From Candidatus Nitrotoga fabula (lineage in GTDB: Bacteria > Pseudomonadota > Gammaproteobacteria > Burkholderiales > Gallionellaceae), in NCBI RefSeq assembly GCF_905221025.1, contig NZ_CAJNBL010000006.1:1-64000 (forward strand): a DNA stretch of 64,000 nt, in the 5' to 3' direction. Positions 8,098-19,543 of the stretch are shown here, piece by piece. Within the stretch, counting starts at the first letter, position 1. Every line of letters starts with the position of its first letter. Made by a program: the position numbers and the translations under genes. A model generated the notes under the pieces. It searched no databases. It saw only the letters and a list, made by a program, of their open reading frames with translations, and was not told the origin of the DNA.

Positions 8098-8973
8098 TCA
8101 GCCTCCTTTACGTAATGCCTCGATACGCTGCTCCAAGGACGGGTGGGTACTAAATAAACTTGCGATACGGCCCCCACCAGAAATGCCAAATGCTGCCATC
8201 TGTTCAGGGAGCGCAGACTGATCCCGATTCCTTGCCAGCTTTTCCAGCGCGGCGACCATCTTGTTTTTCCCTGCCAGGCTGGCTCCACCTGCATCAGCCC
8301 GAAATTCACGCTGCCGCGAAAACCACATGACAATGACACTGGCCAAAATACCCAGCACCATCTGGGCAACCATGCTCGTAACCCAATAGGCCGGCCCATA
8401 CTCGCGTTCGGTCTTGAACACCAGGCGATCCACCAGATGACCGATGATCCTGGAGAAAAAAATTACAAATGTATTGACCACCCCCTGAATCAGAGCAAGC
8501 GTGACCATATCACCATTGGCAACATGGCTGATCTCATGTGCCAGGACAGCTTCGACCTCATCCCGGTTCATGCCATGCAGCAACCCGGTACTGACTGCCA
8601 CCAAGGCATTATTGCGGTTCCAGCCGGTGGCAAAAGCATTTATGTCCGGAGCGTCATAGATCGCCACTTCCGGCATGCCAATTCCCGCGGCTTGAGCCTG
8701 TCTGCTCACGATATCCACCAGCCAACGCTCTGTAGGATCGATTGGGCTCGTAATAATCTGCGCTCCAACCATCCGTTTGGCGGACCACTTGGACAGGAAT
8801 AGCGAAATGATCGACCCAGCAAAACCCATGACTGCCGACATAACCAGAAGGGCGTTAAAATTAATACTGCCGCTTTCATCCAGGACTTTGTCGACGCCCA
8901 GCAGGCGCAGGGTAATGCTGATGACAAAAATTACGGCCAAATTGGTCAGGACAAACAAAAAAATTCGTTTCAT
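8098..8973 (-). CDS. htpX: HtpX, membrane zinc metalloprotease
   Basis: The 291-residue protein has four hydrophobic segments: two at the N-terminus (residues 3-22 and 38-60) and two after the active site (about 155-175 and 195-215). It contains the zinc site HEISH at about residue 145 ([13 protein letters not shown]), with a downstream Glu in the EFRADAGGA motif. HtpX cleaves misfolded inner-membrane proteins together with FtsH and is usually induced by envelope stress. AAGGA lies about 11 nt before the ATG. It is transcribed alone, convergent with mlaA. Confidence 0.95.
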   Translation of the reverse strand: MKRIFLFVLTNLAVIFVISITLRLLGVDKVLDESGSINFNALLVMSAVMGFAGSIISLFLSKWSAKRMVGAQIITSPIDPTERWLVDIVSRQAQAAGIGMPEVAIYDAPDINAFATGWNRNNALVAVSTGLLHGMNRDEVEAVLAHEISHVANGDMVTLALIQGVVNTFVIFFSRIIGHLVDRLVFKTEREYGPAYWVTSMVAQMVLGILASVIVMWFSRQREFRADAGGASLAGKNKMVAALEKLARNRDQSALPEQMAAFGISGGGRIASLFSTHPSLEQRIEALRKGG

Positions 8974-9188
8974 GATGCAAATGTTCCTTGGGCTGAAAAT
9001 ATTATGAATAAGTTAATGTCAGTGCAAATCCGCAACCAATACCTCTTCAATATTGGGGATATAGCCTACCGTTTCAAGAGGTAGGCGCAGGTAAAAAATT
9101 GTATACTCGGATTTGACACGATCTCACCGGATAAATTCCCGTATGAGAATAAAAATACAAGCAAAAATCACTACAAAATAGACATCAT

Positions 9189-10004
9189 ATGGAAGAAACG
9201 CTGAATCATCCCGCCGTTCAAGGCGGTTTTGCTCCTTTTTTCATCGCACTGCTGGTAGCAGAATTACTGCAACGCGTACGACTAAGTGGCCTGGCAGCCA
9301 TCGCCGGATTTGCTGTCACTGTATATCTGGCCAGCGACTTTGCCATAGAGCCACTCACTACTTCACGCAAGATAGTGTTACTGGGCCTGCTCTCTGCTTT
9401 GCTTGCAGTGCTGCTCATGCGATTCACTTGGCGCCCTTTTCGCCTGGCACTCGCAGCGACAGGAGGGGGCGCAACCATATGGATGGCATTGCGTATACTG
9501 CAACAGCAGGACATGCAGAACATGCTGCTTTGGGGCACGGGCTGTGCTTTATATACTGGCTGGCTGATTTTCTGGATAGATACGCTTCATGAAAACCCGA
9601 TACGCGCTGGCAGCGCAGGAATGGCCCTGGGTGTAGGAACCGGAGGATCTGCATTGCTTGGCGCTTCTGCTCTGCTTGGCCAGTTTAGCATGGCTCTGGG
9701 TGCGGCAGCCAGTGCTTTTCTTCTGCTTCAGACAGTCTTTAACCAGAAAATGCCAGGCGGACGGGTCTTCACCCTGCCATTATCCCTTATCTGCGGATTA
9801 ACTGGTGGGCTTGCCGTATTAACCGCACGACTGCCATGGTACGCTTTAATTGTACTTGCCATAATTCCCCTGGCTGCAAAAATACCCATTCCCGACAAAA
9901 GGGGAATCAGGCTGCAATCTTTATCATTGTCCGCCTTCACCTTAACCTGTGCCGCAGGAGCCATCTATCTGACCTGGAGGGTGGCCGGAGCACCCCCGCT
10001 ATGA
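9189..10004 (+). CDS. Unknown multi-spanning membrane protein
   Basis: The 271-residue product is almost entirely hydrophobic, with about seven or eight predicted membrane segments (for example 15-30, 35-50, 63-82, 88-103, 115-130, 148-178, 195-212, 217-230, 243-262) and Gly/Ala-rich helices (GMALGVGTGGSALLGASALLG). No catalytic motif or known family signature is recognised. It is flanked by htpX (divergent) and by a region with a small putative transcript, so context gives no function. No strong ribosome site is seen before its ATG. Confidence 0.6.
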   Translation: MEETLNHPAVQGGFAPFFIALLVAELLQRVRLSGLAAIAGFAVTVYLASDFAIEPLTTSRKIVLLGLLSALLAVLLMRFTWRPFRLALAATGGGATIWMALRILQQQDMQNMLLWGTGCALYTGWLIFWIDTLHENPIRAGSAGMALGVGTGGSALLGASALLGQFSMALGAAASAFLLLQTVFNQKMPGGRVFTLPLSLICGLTGGLAVLTARLPWYALIVLAIIPLAAKIPIPDKRGIRLQSLSLSAFTLTCAAGAIYLTWRVAGAPPL

Positions 10005-10284
10005 TTATTCGTGGAAAGATAATAGCCAATTTACCGGGAATCCCGCCCCCCACACACCGCATCAAATAGACGATTACCATATGACGGGTTCAGAAAATCC
10101 TGTTTAGCGCCAAATCTCGCCGTACATACTTCAACGGAAACGCATAGCCTCTCTTAATCCGAAGCACGGGTCATATTCGGAACCCTACATGATACGGAAT
10201 AATGTTGCTATTTCCGCATTGTCATGATAATATTCTTTTAATTTCAGTTAGTTATGTTTATTTAAATCTGACGACTTAAAAGTT

Positions 10285-10488
10285 TTGAAGGTTTTATCAA
10301 GGTATCAGTATTCTTGGGGTGACAGCATTAGCAATAAGAAAATTCAAAAAGATAAAGTTTCGCTACCAGCGCACAACAATCAACCTGATTTCAGTTCAAT
10401 GGAAACCTTGATTTCCGCCATTCAAAAACTGGTTATCAAAGATGTTGTGCAGTACACAGATGAAAAATTGAAGCAACCAAGAAATTAG
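10285..10488 (+). CDS. Doubtful small ORF (TTG start, 67 aa)
   Basis: The frame opens with TTG at 10285 (an internal ATG lies at 10399) and ends at 10488. It codes a hydrophilic 67-residue or 34-residue peptide with no known domain. Support comes only from the Rho-independent terminator 43 bp downstream on the same strand, which shows that something is transcribed here. A small RNA is an equal possibility, since no ribosome binding site is visible before either start. Confidence 0.25.
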   Translation: MKVLSRYQYSWGDSISNKKIQKDKVSLPAHNNQPDFSSMETLISAIQKLVIKDVVQYTDEKLKQPRN

Positions 10489-10530
10489 TCAGCAGCAAAT
10501 CGTGAAGCGATAACGGGCAAAGTAGAAACA

Positions 10531-10566
10531 TAACCCCCATCCTAAAAAGATGGGGTTATTTTTTAG
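10531..10566 (+). terminator. Rho-independent terminator (+ strand)
   Basis: AACCCCCATC, a loop CTAAAAA, then GATGGGGTT forms a 9-10 bp stem followed by ATTTTTTAG. The T-tract is on the + side, so it ends a rightward transcript coming from 10.0-10.5 kb. The complementary direction has only TGTTTCT and would be weaker for nadC. Confidence 0.75.
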
Positions 10567-10568
10567 CG

Positions 10569-11453
10569 TCAGCAACACTGTTCCGTATCATGTAGTCGGA
10601 ACCGCATTGACAAATCGACTGCCTGAATATCCTTGGTCAGGCTGCCTATGGAAATACGTTCCACGCCGGTCTCAGCGATTGCCCGCACATTTTTCAGGGT
10701 AATTCCTCCCGAAGCCTCCAGCTCAGCGCGTCCTGCAGCGAGTTTGACTGCAGCCCGCATGTGATCGAGATCAAAGTTATCCAGCAAAATTAACCTGGCG
10801 CCTGCACCCAAGGCTTCTCGCAACTGCTCCAGGTTTTCTACTTCAATTTGAATGCTTATTCCCTCAGAAGTATTACGGTACGCCTGCTCCAGAACTGGAT
10901 GGATTCCGCCTGCAGCCAGAATATGGTTTTCCTTAATCAGCACTCCATCGAATAAACCAGCACGCTGGTTATATCCACCACCCGTTTTCACAGCATATTT
11001 CTGCGCTACCCGCAAACCCGGCAGAGTTTTACGTGTATCCAGAATTTTTGCTTGGGTACCACATACTGCTTCGACATAACGACGCGTCTGAGTTGCAGTG
11101 GCAGAAAGTGTCTGCAAAAAATTGAGCCCACACCGCTCAGCGGTCAGCATTGCACGCGCATCACCGTGAATTTCGCAAAGTACTTGCTTAGCGGCTATGG
11201 GATCCCCATCACGAGCAAACCAGCGTATCCGGCAACCCCGATCCATGGAATAAAAACATGCATCGAACCAGGCGGTTCCGCACAATACGGCATCCTGGCG
11301 CGTAATGACCGTGGCATAAGCTCTGGAACCAGATGGGATCAACTGGGCGGTGAGATCACTTCCGCCTACATCTTCATCCAGGGCATTGGTTACATTAGCA
11401 TGAATATGATAGGCCAGTTCATGTTGATTTGTCATTGAGTTCAATCCGGGCAC
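10569..11453 (-). CDS. nadC: Nicotinate-nucleotide pyrophosphorylase (carboxylating)
   Basis: NadC converts quinolinate and PRPP to nicotinate mononucleotide, CO2 and PPi in de novo NAD synthesis. The 294-residue frame starts with GTG at 11453; an ATG five codons later (11438) is an equally good start and would give 289 residues. Family signatures are clear: AERCGLNFLQTLSATAT, ILDTRKTLPGLR with the substrate-binding Arg/Lys, KENH, and the C-terminal barrel strands EASGGITLKNV and ISIGSLT. It is transcribed leftward with no adjoining nad genes. Confidence 0.95.
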   Translation of the reverse strand: MPGLNSMTNQHELAYHIHANVTNALDEDVGGSDLTAQLIPSGSRAYATVITRQDAVLCGTAWFDACFYSMDRGCRIRWFARDGDPIAAKQVLCEIHGDARAMLTAERCGLNFLQTLSATATQTRRYVEAVCGTQAKILDTRKTLPGLRVAQKYAVKTGGGYNQRAGLFDGVLIKENHILAAGGIHPVLEQAYRNTSEGISIQIEVENLEQLREALGAGARLILLDNFDLDHMRAAVKLAAGRAELEASGGITLKNVRAIAETGVERISIGSLTKDIQAVDLSMRFRLHDTEQCC

Positions 11454-11593
11454 CTGAATAAAGTCATAATCAGGATATTCGCTTCCAGAGAGATTGGCAA
11501 TCCAAGCCGCACCCTGGGCAGACTCAGTATTCCTGTATCCGTCTGTTGTGAATACAGATAAGCAGCCACTGAAATAAATGCCTATTCCGGGAA

Positions 11594-12469
<876 letters not shown>

Positions 12470-12522
12470 TCAATATAAATATAAATAGCAACAGACCCTC
12501 AGATTCGAAACCGTCAGACAGA

Positions 12523-13071
12523 TCAGGCAGACGCTTCCTTTAATACGGTTCTTTCAACTTGAATGCTGTGATTTCCGTCGCTTAACCATACTTGCCCATC
12601 CTGAATAATGCATTGCAATTGCATGCTGCGCTGAGCCAGCATGGCAATAGCACACGTATTTTCCATCGGCAGATTAATCACGCTCAGGTTTTTGAACCGC
12701 CCGAAATGACGGCCATACTGGGCAAACCACCTATCTGCCACATGTCCACCATAGGAATAAACGACCACCTCCCTTGAGCGGCCACATGCTTTCCGTACCA
12801 GTTTTTCGTCAGGAATACCAACGTCTATCCATAAATCAATTGCACCCGTAAAATCCTTTCGCCATAGATCCGCTTCATCATCCGCGGTCATCCCCTGGCC
12901 AAATTCCAGATATTGATCAGCATGCAACGCAAATGCAAGCAATCGCACCATCATTCGTTCATCTGTTTCGGATGGATGCCGTGCAAGAGTAATCACATGA
13001 TTTTGATAATAATGACGTTCCATATCCGCAATTTGCAGATTAGCTTTGAAAATTGTTGCCTTAATAGCCAT
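12523..13071 (-). CDS. yaeQ: YaeQ family protein
   Basis: The 182-residue protein shows the YaeQ pattern throughout: ATIFKANLQIADMERHYYQ at the start, HPSETDERMMVRLLAFALHA, and a core DLWIDVGIPDEKLVRKACGRSREV. The fold is related to PD-(D/E)xK nucleases, but no function is firmly established; early reports linked E. coli YaeQ to suppression of RfaH loss. It lies 86 bp upstream of cld on the same strand, and co-transcription is possible. Confidence 0.9.
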   Translation of the reverse strand: MAIKATIFKANLQIADMERHYYQNHVITLARHPSETDERMMVRLLAFALHADQYLEFGQGMTADDEADLWRKDFTGAIDLWIDVGIPDEKLVRKACGRSREVVVYSYGGHVADRWFAQYGRHFGRFKNLSVINLPMENTCAIAMLAQRSMQLQCIIQDGQVWLSDGNHSIQVERTVLKEASA

Positions 13072-13365
13072 ATCATCCTTGGATCAGCATACAACGATGA
13101 GATTGAGTTTCACTGCTTCCGCTCCTGTAAATACCGTAACACTGAAACTTGAGTACGTTCCAGAAAACGGTATGACATAACTCTGCCCATGATCGATTCA
13201 TCTGGAACAACCTTAATGGCTGGTCATTTCTATAGAATCTGCTCTACACATGCTTATGCACCTAATACCTGAGAATTGGGAAACTATCCCGCAAGCCTGG
13301 CAAGGGGGCATGATCCAAGCAATCTAACCGTGCCGTTATGAATGGGTTCGCATACCTAGCCAGAA

Positions 13366-13788
13366 TTAATCAATATATGCAGAAACTTTTCTCAAACGCT
13401 TGACCTTCCCCCGCTGCTGCTTCCCCTCAAGGCGCCGTTGTACGGATGTCCAGGTAGGTCTGGACTTTACCCGTGGTTTTGTAGGTTCGGCCGCAGCCCT
13501 GATAAGTTCAACCAATCTGTGCAGCGCATCCTGGCGATTTCTTCCTTGGGTTCGGAACCGGCTTGCTTCAATGATGATTATGCCCTCATCGGTCATACGC
13601 CTCCCGGACAGCCTGCGCAGGCGCTGCCGCACAGCTTCGGATAATTCCGGGCAATTTTCTGCATCAAATCTCAATTGAACAGCACTGGAAACTTTATTGA
13701 CATTTTGGCCACCTGGCCCGGAAGACCGGATGAAATGCAATTGAATTTGGCTTTCATCAATGAGCAGATTGGAAGTAATTGGTATCAT
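13366..13788 (-). CDS. arfB: ArfB (YaeJ), ribosome-rescue peptidyl-tRNA hydrolase
   Basis: The 140-residue protein contains the GGQ motif of class I release factors (SSGPGGQNVNKVSSAVQLRF at about residues 22-41) but no stop-codon recognition domain. It has the lysine/arginine-rich C-terminal tail (RRLEGKQQRGKVKRLRKV) that enters the empty mRNA channel of stalled ribosomes. It frees ribosomes stuck at mRNA ends. The neighbouring S4 protein and prfC make this a small translation-quality group on the same strand. Confidence 0.95.
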   Translation of the reverse strand: MIPITSNLLIDESQIQLHFIRSSGPGGQNVNKVSSAVQLRFDAENCPELSEAVRQRLRRLSGRRMTDEGIIIIEASRFRTQGRNRQDALHRLVELIRAAAEPTKPRVKSRPTWTSVQRRLEGKQQRGKVKRLRKVSAYID

Positions 13789-13837
13789 GCAGCCATGGTA
13801 ACAGGATGACCAAAGATACTGGAAGCATCTGCATGCG

Positions 13838-14062
13838 CTATGCAGAAATCACTTCGATGCTCGCATCACCCAAAACCACCACGGAACCCGGACCTATTTT
13901 GCATGTCTTGCGGGATTCTGGTTGCCCGTTCACCCGCACTCGCCCTTGTGCAACCAGAACTTTCCCTGCACCGCCACTGGTGCACAGGCCAGCAACTTTG
14001 AGTAATTGGTTCAACTCTATGAATTCACCATGAAGCTTGAATTTGAATGATGGCATATACAC
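13838..14062 (-). CDS. S4-domain RNA-binding protein (YbcJ-like)
   Basis: This is a 74-residue protein made almost entirely of one S4 domain: FIELNQLLKVAGLCTSGGAGKVLVAQGRVRVNGQPE followed by a short beta segment. It matches the YbcJ/YaaA-like family of small RNA-binding proteins whose target is unknown. Two ATGs (residues 1 and 3) could start it. It lies 50 bp upstream of arfB and is probably in one transcript with it. Confidence 0.85.
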   Translation of the reverse strand: MYMPSFKFKLHGEFIELNQLLKVAGLCTSGGAGKVLVAQGRVRVNGQPESRKTCKIGPGSVVVLGDASIEVISA

Positions 14063-14285
14063 ACCTTAATGGAATAAATGAGTGCATCTTTTGGCAATTT
14101 GTTTCAAAATTTTATCAATGGACCGGCCACGTTCTCCAGCCTGACATCCGTAATGCGCCAGGAATAAACATGAAAATTACGATTACATATCATCGACTGA
14201 TATCGTAACCCCGGCCAGTCATCTGAGCAGATACAAAAACCCCATACTTATGGGATCCAGATGCATCTGACAAATTCTTTTCAAT

Positions 14286-15929
14286 CTAAAATTTCACCGC
14301 ATGCTCACGTGTGGCATGAAACGCTATTTTCGGCCAGCGTTCCTGGGTGAGCCTCAGATTGACATTGTTTGGAGCAAGGTAAGTCAGATTGCTGGCAGCA
14401 TCATAAGCGACATTATGTGACAAGTTCTTTTCGAAATCAGCAAGCATTCTTTTGTCATCACAGGATACCCAGCGCGCGCAGGTAATGTTGGTACCATCAA
14501 AAACTGCATCCACTCCATACTCGCCCATCAATCGACTGGCAACCACATCAAACTGAAGTTCACCAACTGCACCCAGAATTAAATCTCCCCCACTGACAGG
14601 TTTGAATACCTGTACTGCGCCCTCCTCGCCAAGCTGCTGCAACCCCTTATGCAACTGCTTAATTTTAATTGGATTCCTGATACGAACGGAACGAAAAAAA
14701 TCAGGGGCAAAATAAGGGATACCCGTAAATTGCAACAGTTCACCCTCGGAGAAACTATCTCCGATCTGCATATTGCCATGATTGGGCAAGCCGATAATAT
14801 CACCGGCATAAGCTTCTTCTACCTGTTCTCGGGTGGATGCCATGAAAGTAACAACATTGGACACCCGAATTTCTCGATTCATGCGCAAGTGTTTGATCTT
14901 CATGCCGCGTTCGAAATGCCCGGAACACACCCGCAGGAAAGCGATACGATCACGATGGTTTGCATCCATATTAGCCTGGATCTTAAACACGAAACCAGAA
15001 AACTCCGGCTCAGTCGGTCCAACCACCCGTACCGTTGCATCCCGTGGCTGTGGCGCCGGTGCCCAATCCAGCAACGCATTGAGAATTTCTCGCACACCAA
15101 AATTATTAATAGCCGAACCAAAAAATACCGGGGTTTGCTTGCCTGCCAGAAATGCTGCATGATCAAAAGGGTGGGAAGCACCTTGAAGCAGTTCAATTTC
15201 TGATTTAAGTTGCTGTATTTCCATAGGAAACATCTCGGCAAGGCGCGGATTATCAATGCCCTGCACTACCTCAAGATCCTGGTCGGCTCGCTCCCCGCCT
15301 GCCTCGAACAGTAAAATTTCGTCACGCAACAAGTGATACACACCGCGAAAAGTCTTGCCCATGCCCACCGGCCAGGTTACCGGTGCACACTGGATATCAA
15401 GGACAGACTCAACCTCATCCAGCAGTTCAACCGGGTCGCGTGTTTCACGGTCCATTTTATTAATGAAAGTTATAATTGGCGTGTTACGCATGCGGCATAC
15501 ATTAAGCAACTTGATGGTTTGTGCTTCCACCCCCTTTGCAGCGTCAATCACCATAAGAGCAGAATCCACGGCCGTCAGCACTCGATAGGTATCTTCGGAA
15601 AAATCCTGGTGACCAGGAGTATCCAGCAGGTTTACCACATGATTTCGGTATTCGAACTGCATCACGGAACTGGCGACCGAAATTCCTCTTTGTTTCTCGA
15701 TATCCATCCAGTCGGAAGTTGCATGACGGCCACTCTTGCGTGCTTTCACCGTACCTGCCAGTTGAATTGCGCCGGAAAATAATAGTAATTTCTCGGTTAG
15801 CGTAGTTTTACCTGCGTCCGGATGAGAAATGATGCCGAAAGTCCGGCGACGTGTCACTTCGCGCGTGACTGAATCACGCCCGCCAACTGAAGTCTTATTC
15901 CCTGATAAAGCTACTGATCCTGTTTGCAT
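14286..15929 (-). CDS. prfC: Peptide chain release factor 3
   Basis: RF3 is the GTPase that removes RF1/RF2 from the ribosome after termination. The 547-residue length fits. The G-domain motifs are intact: [15 protein letters not shown] (P-loop), RGISVASSV (switch I), [14 protein letters not shown] (G3), NKMD (G4). The EF-G-like domains II and III follow. An N-terminal extension of about 20 residues precedes the usual [11 protein letters not shown] start. Confidence 0.97.
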   Translation of the reverse strand: MQTGSVALSGNKTSVGGRDSVTREVTRRRTFGIISHPDAGKTTLTEKLLLFSGAIQLAGTVKARKSGRHATSDWMDIEKQRGISVASSVMQFEYRNHVVNLLDTPGHQDFSEDTYRVLTAVDSALMVIDAAKGVEAQTIKLLNVCRMRNTPIITFINKMDRETRDPVELLDEVESVLDIQCAPVTWPVGMGKTFRGVYHLLRDEILLFEAGGERADQDLEVVQGIDNPRLAEMFPMEIQQLKSEIELLQGASHPFDHAAFLAGKQTPVFFGSAINNFGVREILNALLDWAPAPQPRDATVRVVGPTEPEFSGFVFKIQANMDANHRDRIAFLRVCSGHFERGMKIKHLRMNREIRVSNVVTFMASTREQVEEAYAGDIIGLPNHGNMQIGDSFSEGELLQFTGIPYFAPDFFRSVRIRNPIKIKQLHKGLQQLGEEGAVQVFKPVSGGDLILGAVGELQFDVVASRLMGEYGVDAVFDGTNITCARWVSCDDKRMLADFEKNLSHNVAYDAASNLTYLAPNNVNLRLTQERWPKIAFHATREHAVKF

Positions 15930-15964
15930 AAGGCATGGTTCCAGCTAAAAAATGGTATTTTCAA

Positions 15965-16540
15965 TTATTTATTTTTCTGGCGCAGAACACTCTTGTCCAG
16001 CCCCAGATCACTCCACCCCGAATGACCCAGTTTACGCAAAGTTTCAATATTTTTTTCAAATATTTTATCTGCTTCAGGAAATGCAGAAACTGCCTGCAGG
16101 ACACTGGCTTCGCGAAGAATATGCAACATGGGGTAAGGTGACCGATTGGTATAATTTTCGATATCATCAGGTTGCGTTTCGGCAAACTGCCATTGCGGAT
16201 GGAAACCGGCTACTTGCAACTCCCCCTCCAGATCCATATCTTCCAGAGCGGCATCAACCACATCCAGAAAATCGTTGTATTCGATAAAATCAGTAAGCAC
16301 ATGAGGATGAATCAAAAGAGCGGTCTCGACCTTTTCAGCCGGTATTTCGGCCAGCATCTCCAGTTCCTGCATAAAATCTTTCAACAAAGACTCATGTGTG
16401 GCAGCATCGCTAATCACATATCGAATCTGATTTTTCACATGAACAGTGCTGGCGAATGGACAAAGGTTAAGGCCTATGACGGCCCGCTCCATCCAATATT
16501 TTGTTTCATCTATAATTTTTTCGTTAATTGTGCTATCCAC
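15965..16540 (-). CDS. DUF1415 family protein
   Basis: The 191-residue protein belongs to the DUF1415 family by its start (KYWMERAVIGLNLCPFA) and the blocks LLIHPHVLTDFIEYNDFLDVVD and VAGFHPQWQFAET, with the closing APYPMLHILRE-type motif (here RSPYPMLHILREASV). A conserved Cys (LCPF) and several His (HPH, FHP) are visible, but no activity has been assigned to the family as far as I know. It lies just upstream of prfC on the same strand. Confidence 0.85.
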   Translation of the reverse strand: MDSTINEKIIDETKYWMERAVIGLNLCPFASTVHVKNQIRYVISDAATHESLLKDFMQELEMLAEIPAEKVETALLIHPHVLTDFIEYNDFLDVVDAALEDMDLEGELQVAGFHPQWQFAETQPDDIENYTNRSPYPMLHILREASVLQAVSAFPEADKIFEKNIETLRKLGHSGWSDLGLDKSVLRQKNK

Positions 16541-16590
16541 CCCAGAAGCCCCAGAATATAAATTGATACCTGTATCAAGAAAAATTACTG

Positions 16591-17904
16591 TTACCGGCCG
16601 CGTCCACCAGAACGGTGATATACGGGTGAACTTGCAGCCGGTTTAGCCATGGCAGCCAGACTCCTGCCAGTACGATGTGCTTCCTGTACCTGCCCATTGC
16701 CTTGTAACCTTCTGTTTCCCTGGACACGATTCTTTCCGGTGATAATAGGCTCTGCCCTGATGCGCGGGTCCGGCTCAAAACCGGTCACCTGTTCCACAGG
16801 AATGCACCGTCCGATCAACCGTTCAACTCCCTGCAGCAGTTTATATTCATCTACGCACACCAGGGAACTTGCCTCACCTTCACTTCCCGCTCGTCCTGTC
16901 CGCCCGATACGATGAATATAATCTTCCGCCACATTGGGCATCTCAAAATTCACCACATGTGGTAACTCGATGATATCGATCCCTCGGGCTGCAATATCGG
17001 TAGCCACCAGAACCTGCAGCTTTCCACTTTTAAATTCTGCCAGCGCGCGGGTGCGCGCCGCCTGACTCTTATTGCCATGTATAGCCAGTGCTGGAATACC
17101 GCTTTTAACAAGCTGTTCCGCCAACTTGTTGGCACCGTGCTTGGTACGGGTAAATACCAAGACCTGATACCAGCCATGTTCCTTGATCAGATGAATTAGC
17201 AGCTCACGCTTCCTGTCGCGATCCACAGGGTAAATTTTCTGGCTGACCAGATCAGCAGCAGCATTGCGACGCGCCACTTCAATCATCTCTGGGTTGTCAA
17301 GCAACTCATCTGCCAGCAGCTTGATCTCATCCGAAAAAGTAGCGGAAAACAACAAGTTTTGCCGATTTTTTGGTAATTTCACGAGGATTTTTTTTATATC
17401 ACGGATAAATCCCATATCCAGCATACGATCTGCCTCATCCAGCACCAGAATTTCAATGCATGACAAATCTACTGTCTTTTGCTGAAGGTGATCAATCAAA
17501 CGGCCTGGGGTGGCAACCAGAATATCTACCCTGCTTTGCAAACGCTGTATCTGGGGATTAATATTTACTCCGCCGATCATGGTCATTGAGGTCAGTTTCA
17601 GATACTTGCCAAAGTTACGCACGCTGTCTTCCACTTGAACAGCCAGCTCACGAGTAGGTATGAGAACTAGCGCGCGCACTGGAGGTTTTCCACTCAAGAG
17701 TTTTGCAGGCATGGAAAGCTTTTGAAGTATCGGCAGGGTAAAACCAGCCGTCTTTCCGGTTCCAGTCTGGGCGCCGGCCAGAAGGTCACACCCGGACAGC
17801 ACTGCAGGAATGGCTTTTTCCTGAATTGGAGTTGGTTTTACATAGCCGAGCTCAGTAACCGCACGAACGATTTCATCGGACAAACCGAGAGCAGAGAAAG
17901 TCAT
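16591..17904 (-). CDS. rhlE: DEAD-box ATP-dependent RNA helicase, RhlE type
   Basis: The 437-residue helicase has all the core motifs in order: Q motif (TPIQEKAIP), motif I (AQTGTGKT), Ia (PTRELAVQ), motif II ([12 protein letters not shown]), motif III (SAT), and in RecA domain 2 the [11 protein letters not shown] and [10 protein letters not shown] motifs. The roughly 60-residue C-terminal tail is Arg/Gly-rich and basic, as in RhlE proteins that act in ribosome assembly and RNA turnover. It stands alone on its strand. Confidence 0.93.
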   Translation of the reverse strand: MTFSALGLSDEIVRAVTELGYVKPTPIQEKAIPAVLSGCDLLAGAQTGTGKTAGFTLPILQKLSMPAKLLSGKPPVRALVLIPTRELAVQVEDSVRNFGKYLKLTSMTMIGGVNINPQIQRLQSRVDILVATPGRLIDHLQQKTVDLSCIEILVLDEADRMLDMGFIRDIKKILVKLPKNRQNLLFSATFSDEIKLLADELLDNPEMIEVARRNAAADLVSQKIYPVDRDRKRELLIHLIKEHGWYQVLVFTRTKHGANKLAEQLVKSGIPALAIHGNKSQAARTRALAEFKSGKLQVLVATDIAARGIDIIELPHVVNFEMPNVAEDYIHRIGRTGRAGSEGEASSLVCVDEYKLLQGVERLIGRCIPVEQVTGFEPDPRIRAEPIITGKNRVQGNRRLQGNGQVQEAHRTGRSLAAMAKPAASSPVYHRSGGRGR

Positions 17905-18246
17905 AAATTATTCCTGGAAAAAAACGGCCTGCCGCCTTTCAGTGACGCCAGTGTAGGACAGATAAACATTGAAATCAGTATGGATCGTGGCAGAAAGACA
18001 GAAACGGATACCACTTACTTTTTAAAATTATAGCAGAGATGACTGGTCTTCCGTCTTTGGTTCTATAATTGAAAAACAGGCCGGATACTGGTTCTGCCCT
18101 GCATTCATCGGAATATTCCATCCGTATATTGCCAACCGACAACCAATTCCTTCTCGATAAAATACAATCCAAGATATCTGCCTGCTCAGAAAAGTAAACG
18201 TTAACTACGAAAATGGCCTGCATCCAGCTGGAATAACAACCATCAC
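17905..18246. other. Intergenic region, nothing supported
   Basis: These 340 bp lie between rhlE and the ferredoxin gene. One reverse frame (17975-18223) exists, but it has no recognisable domain and no clear ribosome binding site, so I do not call it. The rhlE promoter must lie in the left part. Confidence 0.4.
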
Positions 18247-18507
<261 letters not shown>

Positions 18508-18528
18508 TTATCCTTATGTTCATCAGGT

Positions 18529-18999
18529 TCAATATTTGTCAATCAATTTTTCTGCAACCAGCGGCGAGACAAATTTCCCTACCTCTCCCCCAAAACGGGC
18601 TATCTCCCGCACCATACTGGCAGAGATAAACGTATAATGTTCAGCCGGGGTCAGGAACAAGGTTTCGACATCCGGGTGCAGGCTACGGTTCATTCCTGCC
18701 ATCTGAAATTCGTACTCGAAATCCGATACTGCACGCAAGCCGCGCAACACTACACGTGCATTTTGAGCTCGCACAAAATTCATCAGCAAACCCGAAAATC
18801 CTTCTACACGTACATTTGCATAATTGGAAAAAACTTCACGCGCCATGAACACACGTTCGGTCAGGGTAAAGAGAGTTAAGCTGCGACTTTCGGCCACCGC
18901 AACCACCACCTCACCAAACAGCCCGGCAGCACGACGAACCACATCTTCATGTCCACAAGTGATAGGATCAAACGTTCCCGGGTAAATTACTTTTATCAT
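18529..18999 (-). CDS. coaD: Phosphopantetheine adenylyltransferase
   Basis: CoaD joins 4'-phosphopantetheine and ATP to dephospho-CoA, the penultimate step to CoA. ATG at 18999 is preferred to the longer frame at 19056 because the protein family begins [14 protein letters not shown] and a GGAGAGAGGG ribosome site precedes it. The product is 156 residues. The nucleotidyltransferase motif reads TCGHEDVV (usually TNGHLD), and [10 protein letters not shown] near the C-terminus matches the ISSTxVR motif. It follows rsmD by 4 bp. Confidence 0.96.
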   Translation of the reverse strand: MIKVIYPGTFDPITCGHEDVVRRAAGLFGEVVVAVAESRSLTLFTLTERVFMAREVFSNYANVRVEGFSGLLMNFVRAQNARVVLRGLRAVSDFEYEFQMAGMNRSLHPDVETLFLTPAEHYTFISASMVREIARFGGEVGKFVSPLVAEKLIDKY

Positions 19000-19003
19000 C
19001 CAA

Positions 19004-19543
19004 TTACCCTCTCTCCAGTCCCAATAACTGGTAATGCACTGCCCCCGCCTGAGCACGCTTCAATGCGTGCCAGCCATGTTCTGGCTCAAACACAACTCCG
19101 CTTTCCAGATAAATAACACCATTCTGGGTCAGCTTACACCCAAGCAACGGAAACAATGCTGGCAAATAGTCACTCTTAAAGGGGGGATCAAGAAATATTA
19201 CATCGAACAAACCATTTTCACGACGGACATATTCCAGCCCATTTTCACAACACAGCGACACATTCCTGCAACCCAGCTTCCTGGTGCTTTCCTGCAGGGC
19301 ACGATAAACTGTACGGTTGAACTCTACCATTACCACTTCAGACGCCCCGCGCGATATGGCTTCAAACCCTAATGCCCCACTTCCGGCAAACAAGTCAAGG
19401 CAACGCTTGCCATAAAGATCCTGGCCCAACCAGTTGAACAATGTTTCGCGCACGCGATCCGGGGTCGGGCGCAAATTTTCGGCATCAGGAAACTCGATCC
19501 AGCGGCGCCGATACATGCCTCCTATGATACGAACCCGGTTTAT
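19004..19543 (-). CDS. rsmD: 16S rRNA (guanine966-N2)-methyltransferase, apparent ATA start
   Basis: The first canonical start, ATG at 19516, leaves out the conserved N-terminal strand of RsmD. Directly upstream, in frame, the DNA reads ATA AAC CGG GTT CGT ATC ATA GGA GGC, that is (M)NRVRIIGG, exactly the usual family start. There is no ATG, GTG or TTG before the in-frame stop at 19562-19564. ATA (19543-19541) overlaps the TAA stop of the preceding peptidase gene as ATAA and has AGGGGA 6 nt upstream. Downstream motifs are intact: [25 protein letters not shown] (SAM site) and DPPF (catalytic). I take ATA as the probable start; 19516 is the fallback. Confidence 0.85.
   Translation of the reverse strand: MNRVRIIGGMYRRRWIEFPDAENLRPTPDRVRETLFNWLGQDLYGKRCLDLFAGSGALGFEAISRGASEVVMVEFNRTVYRALQESTRKLGCRNVSLCCENGLEYVRRENGLFDVIFLDPPFKSDYLPALFPLLGCKLTQNGVIYLESGVVFEPEHGWHALKRAQAGAVHYQLLGLERG

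Noticed and set aside
17975-18223. 82-codon reverse ORF between rhlE and the ferredoxin
   Set aside because: No family resemblance and no ribosome site.
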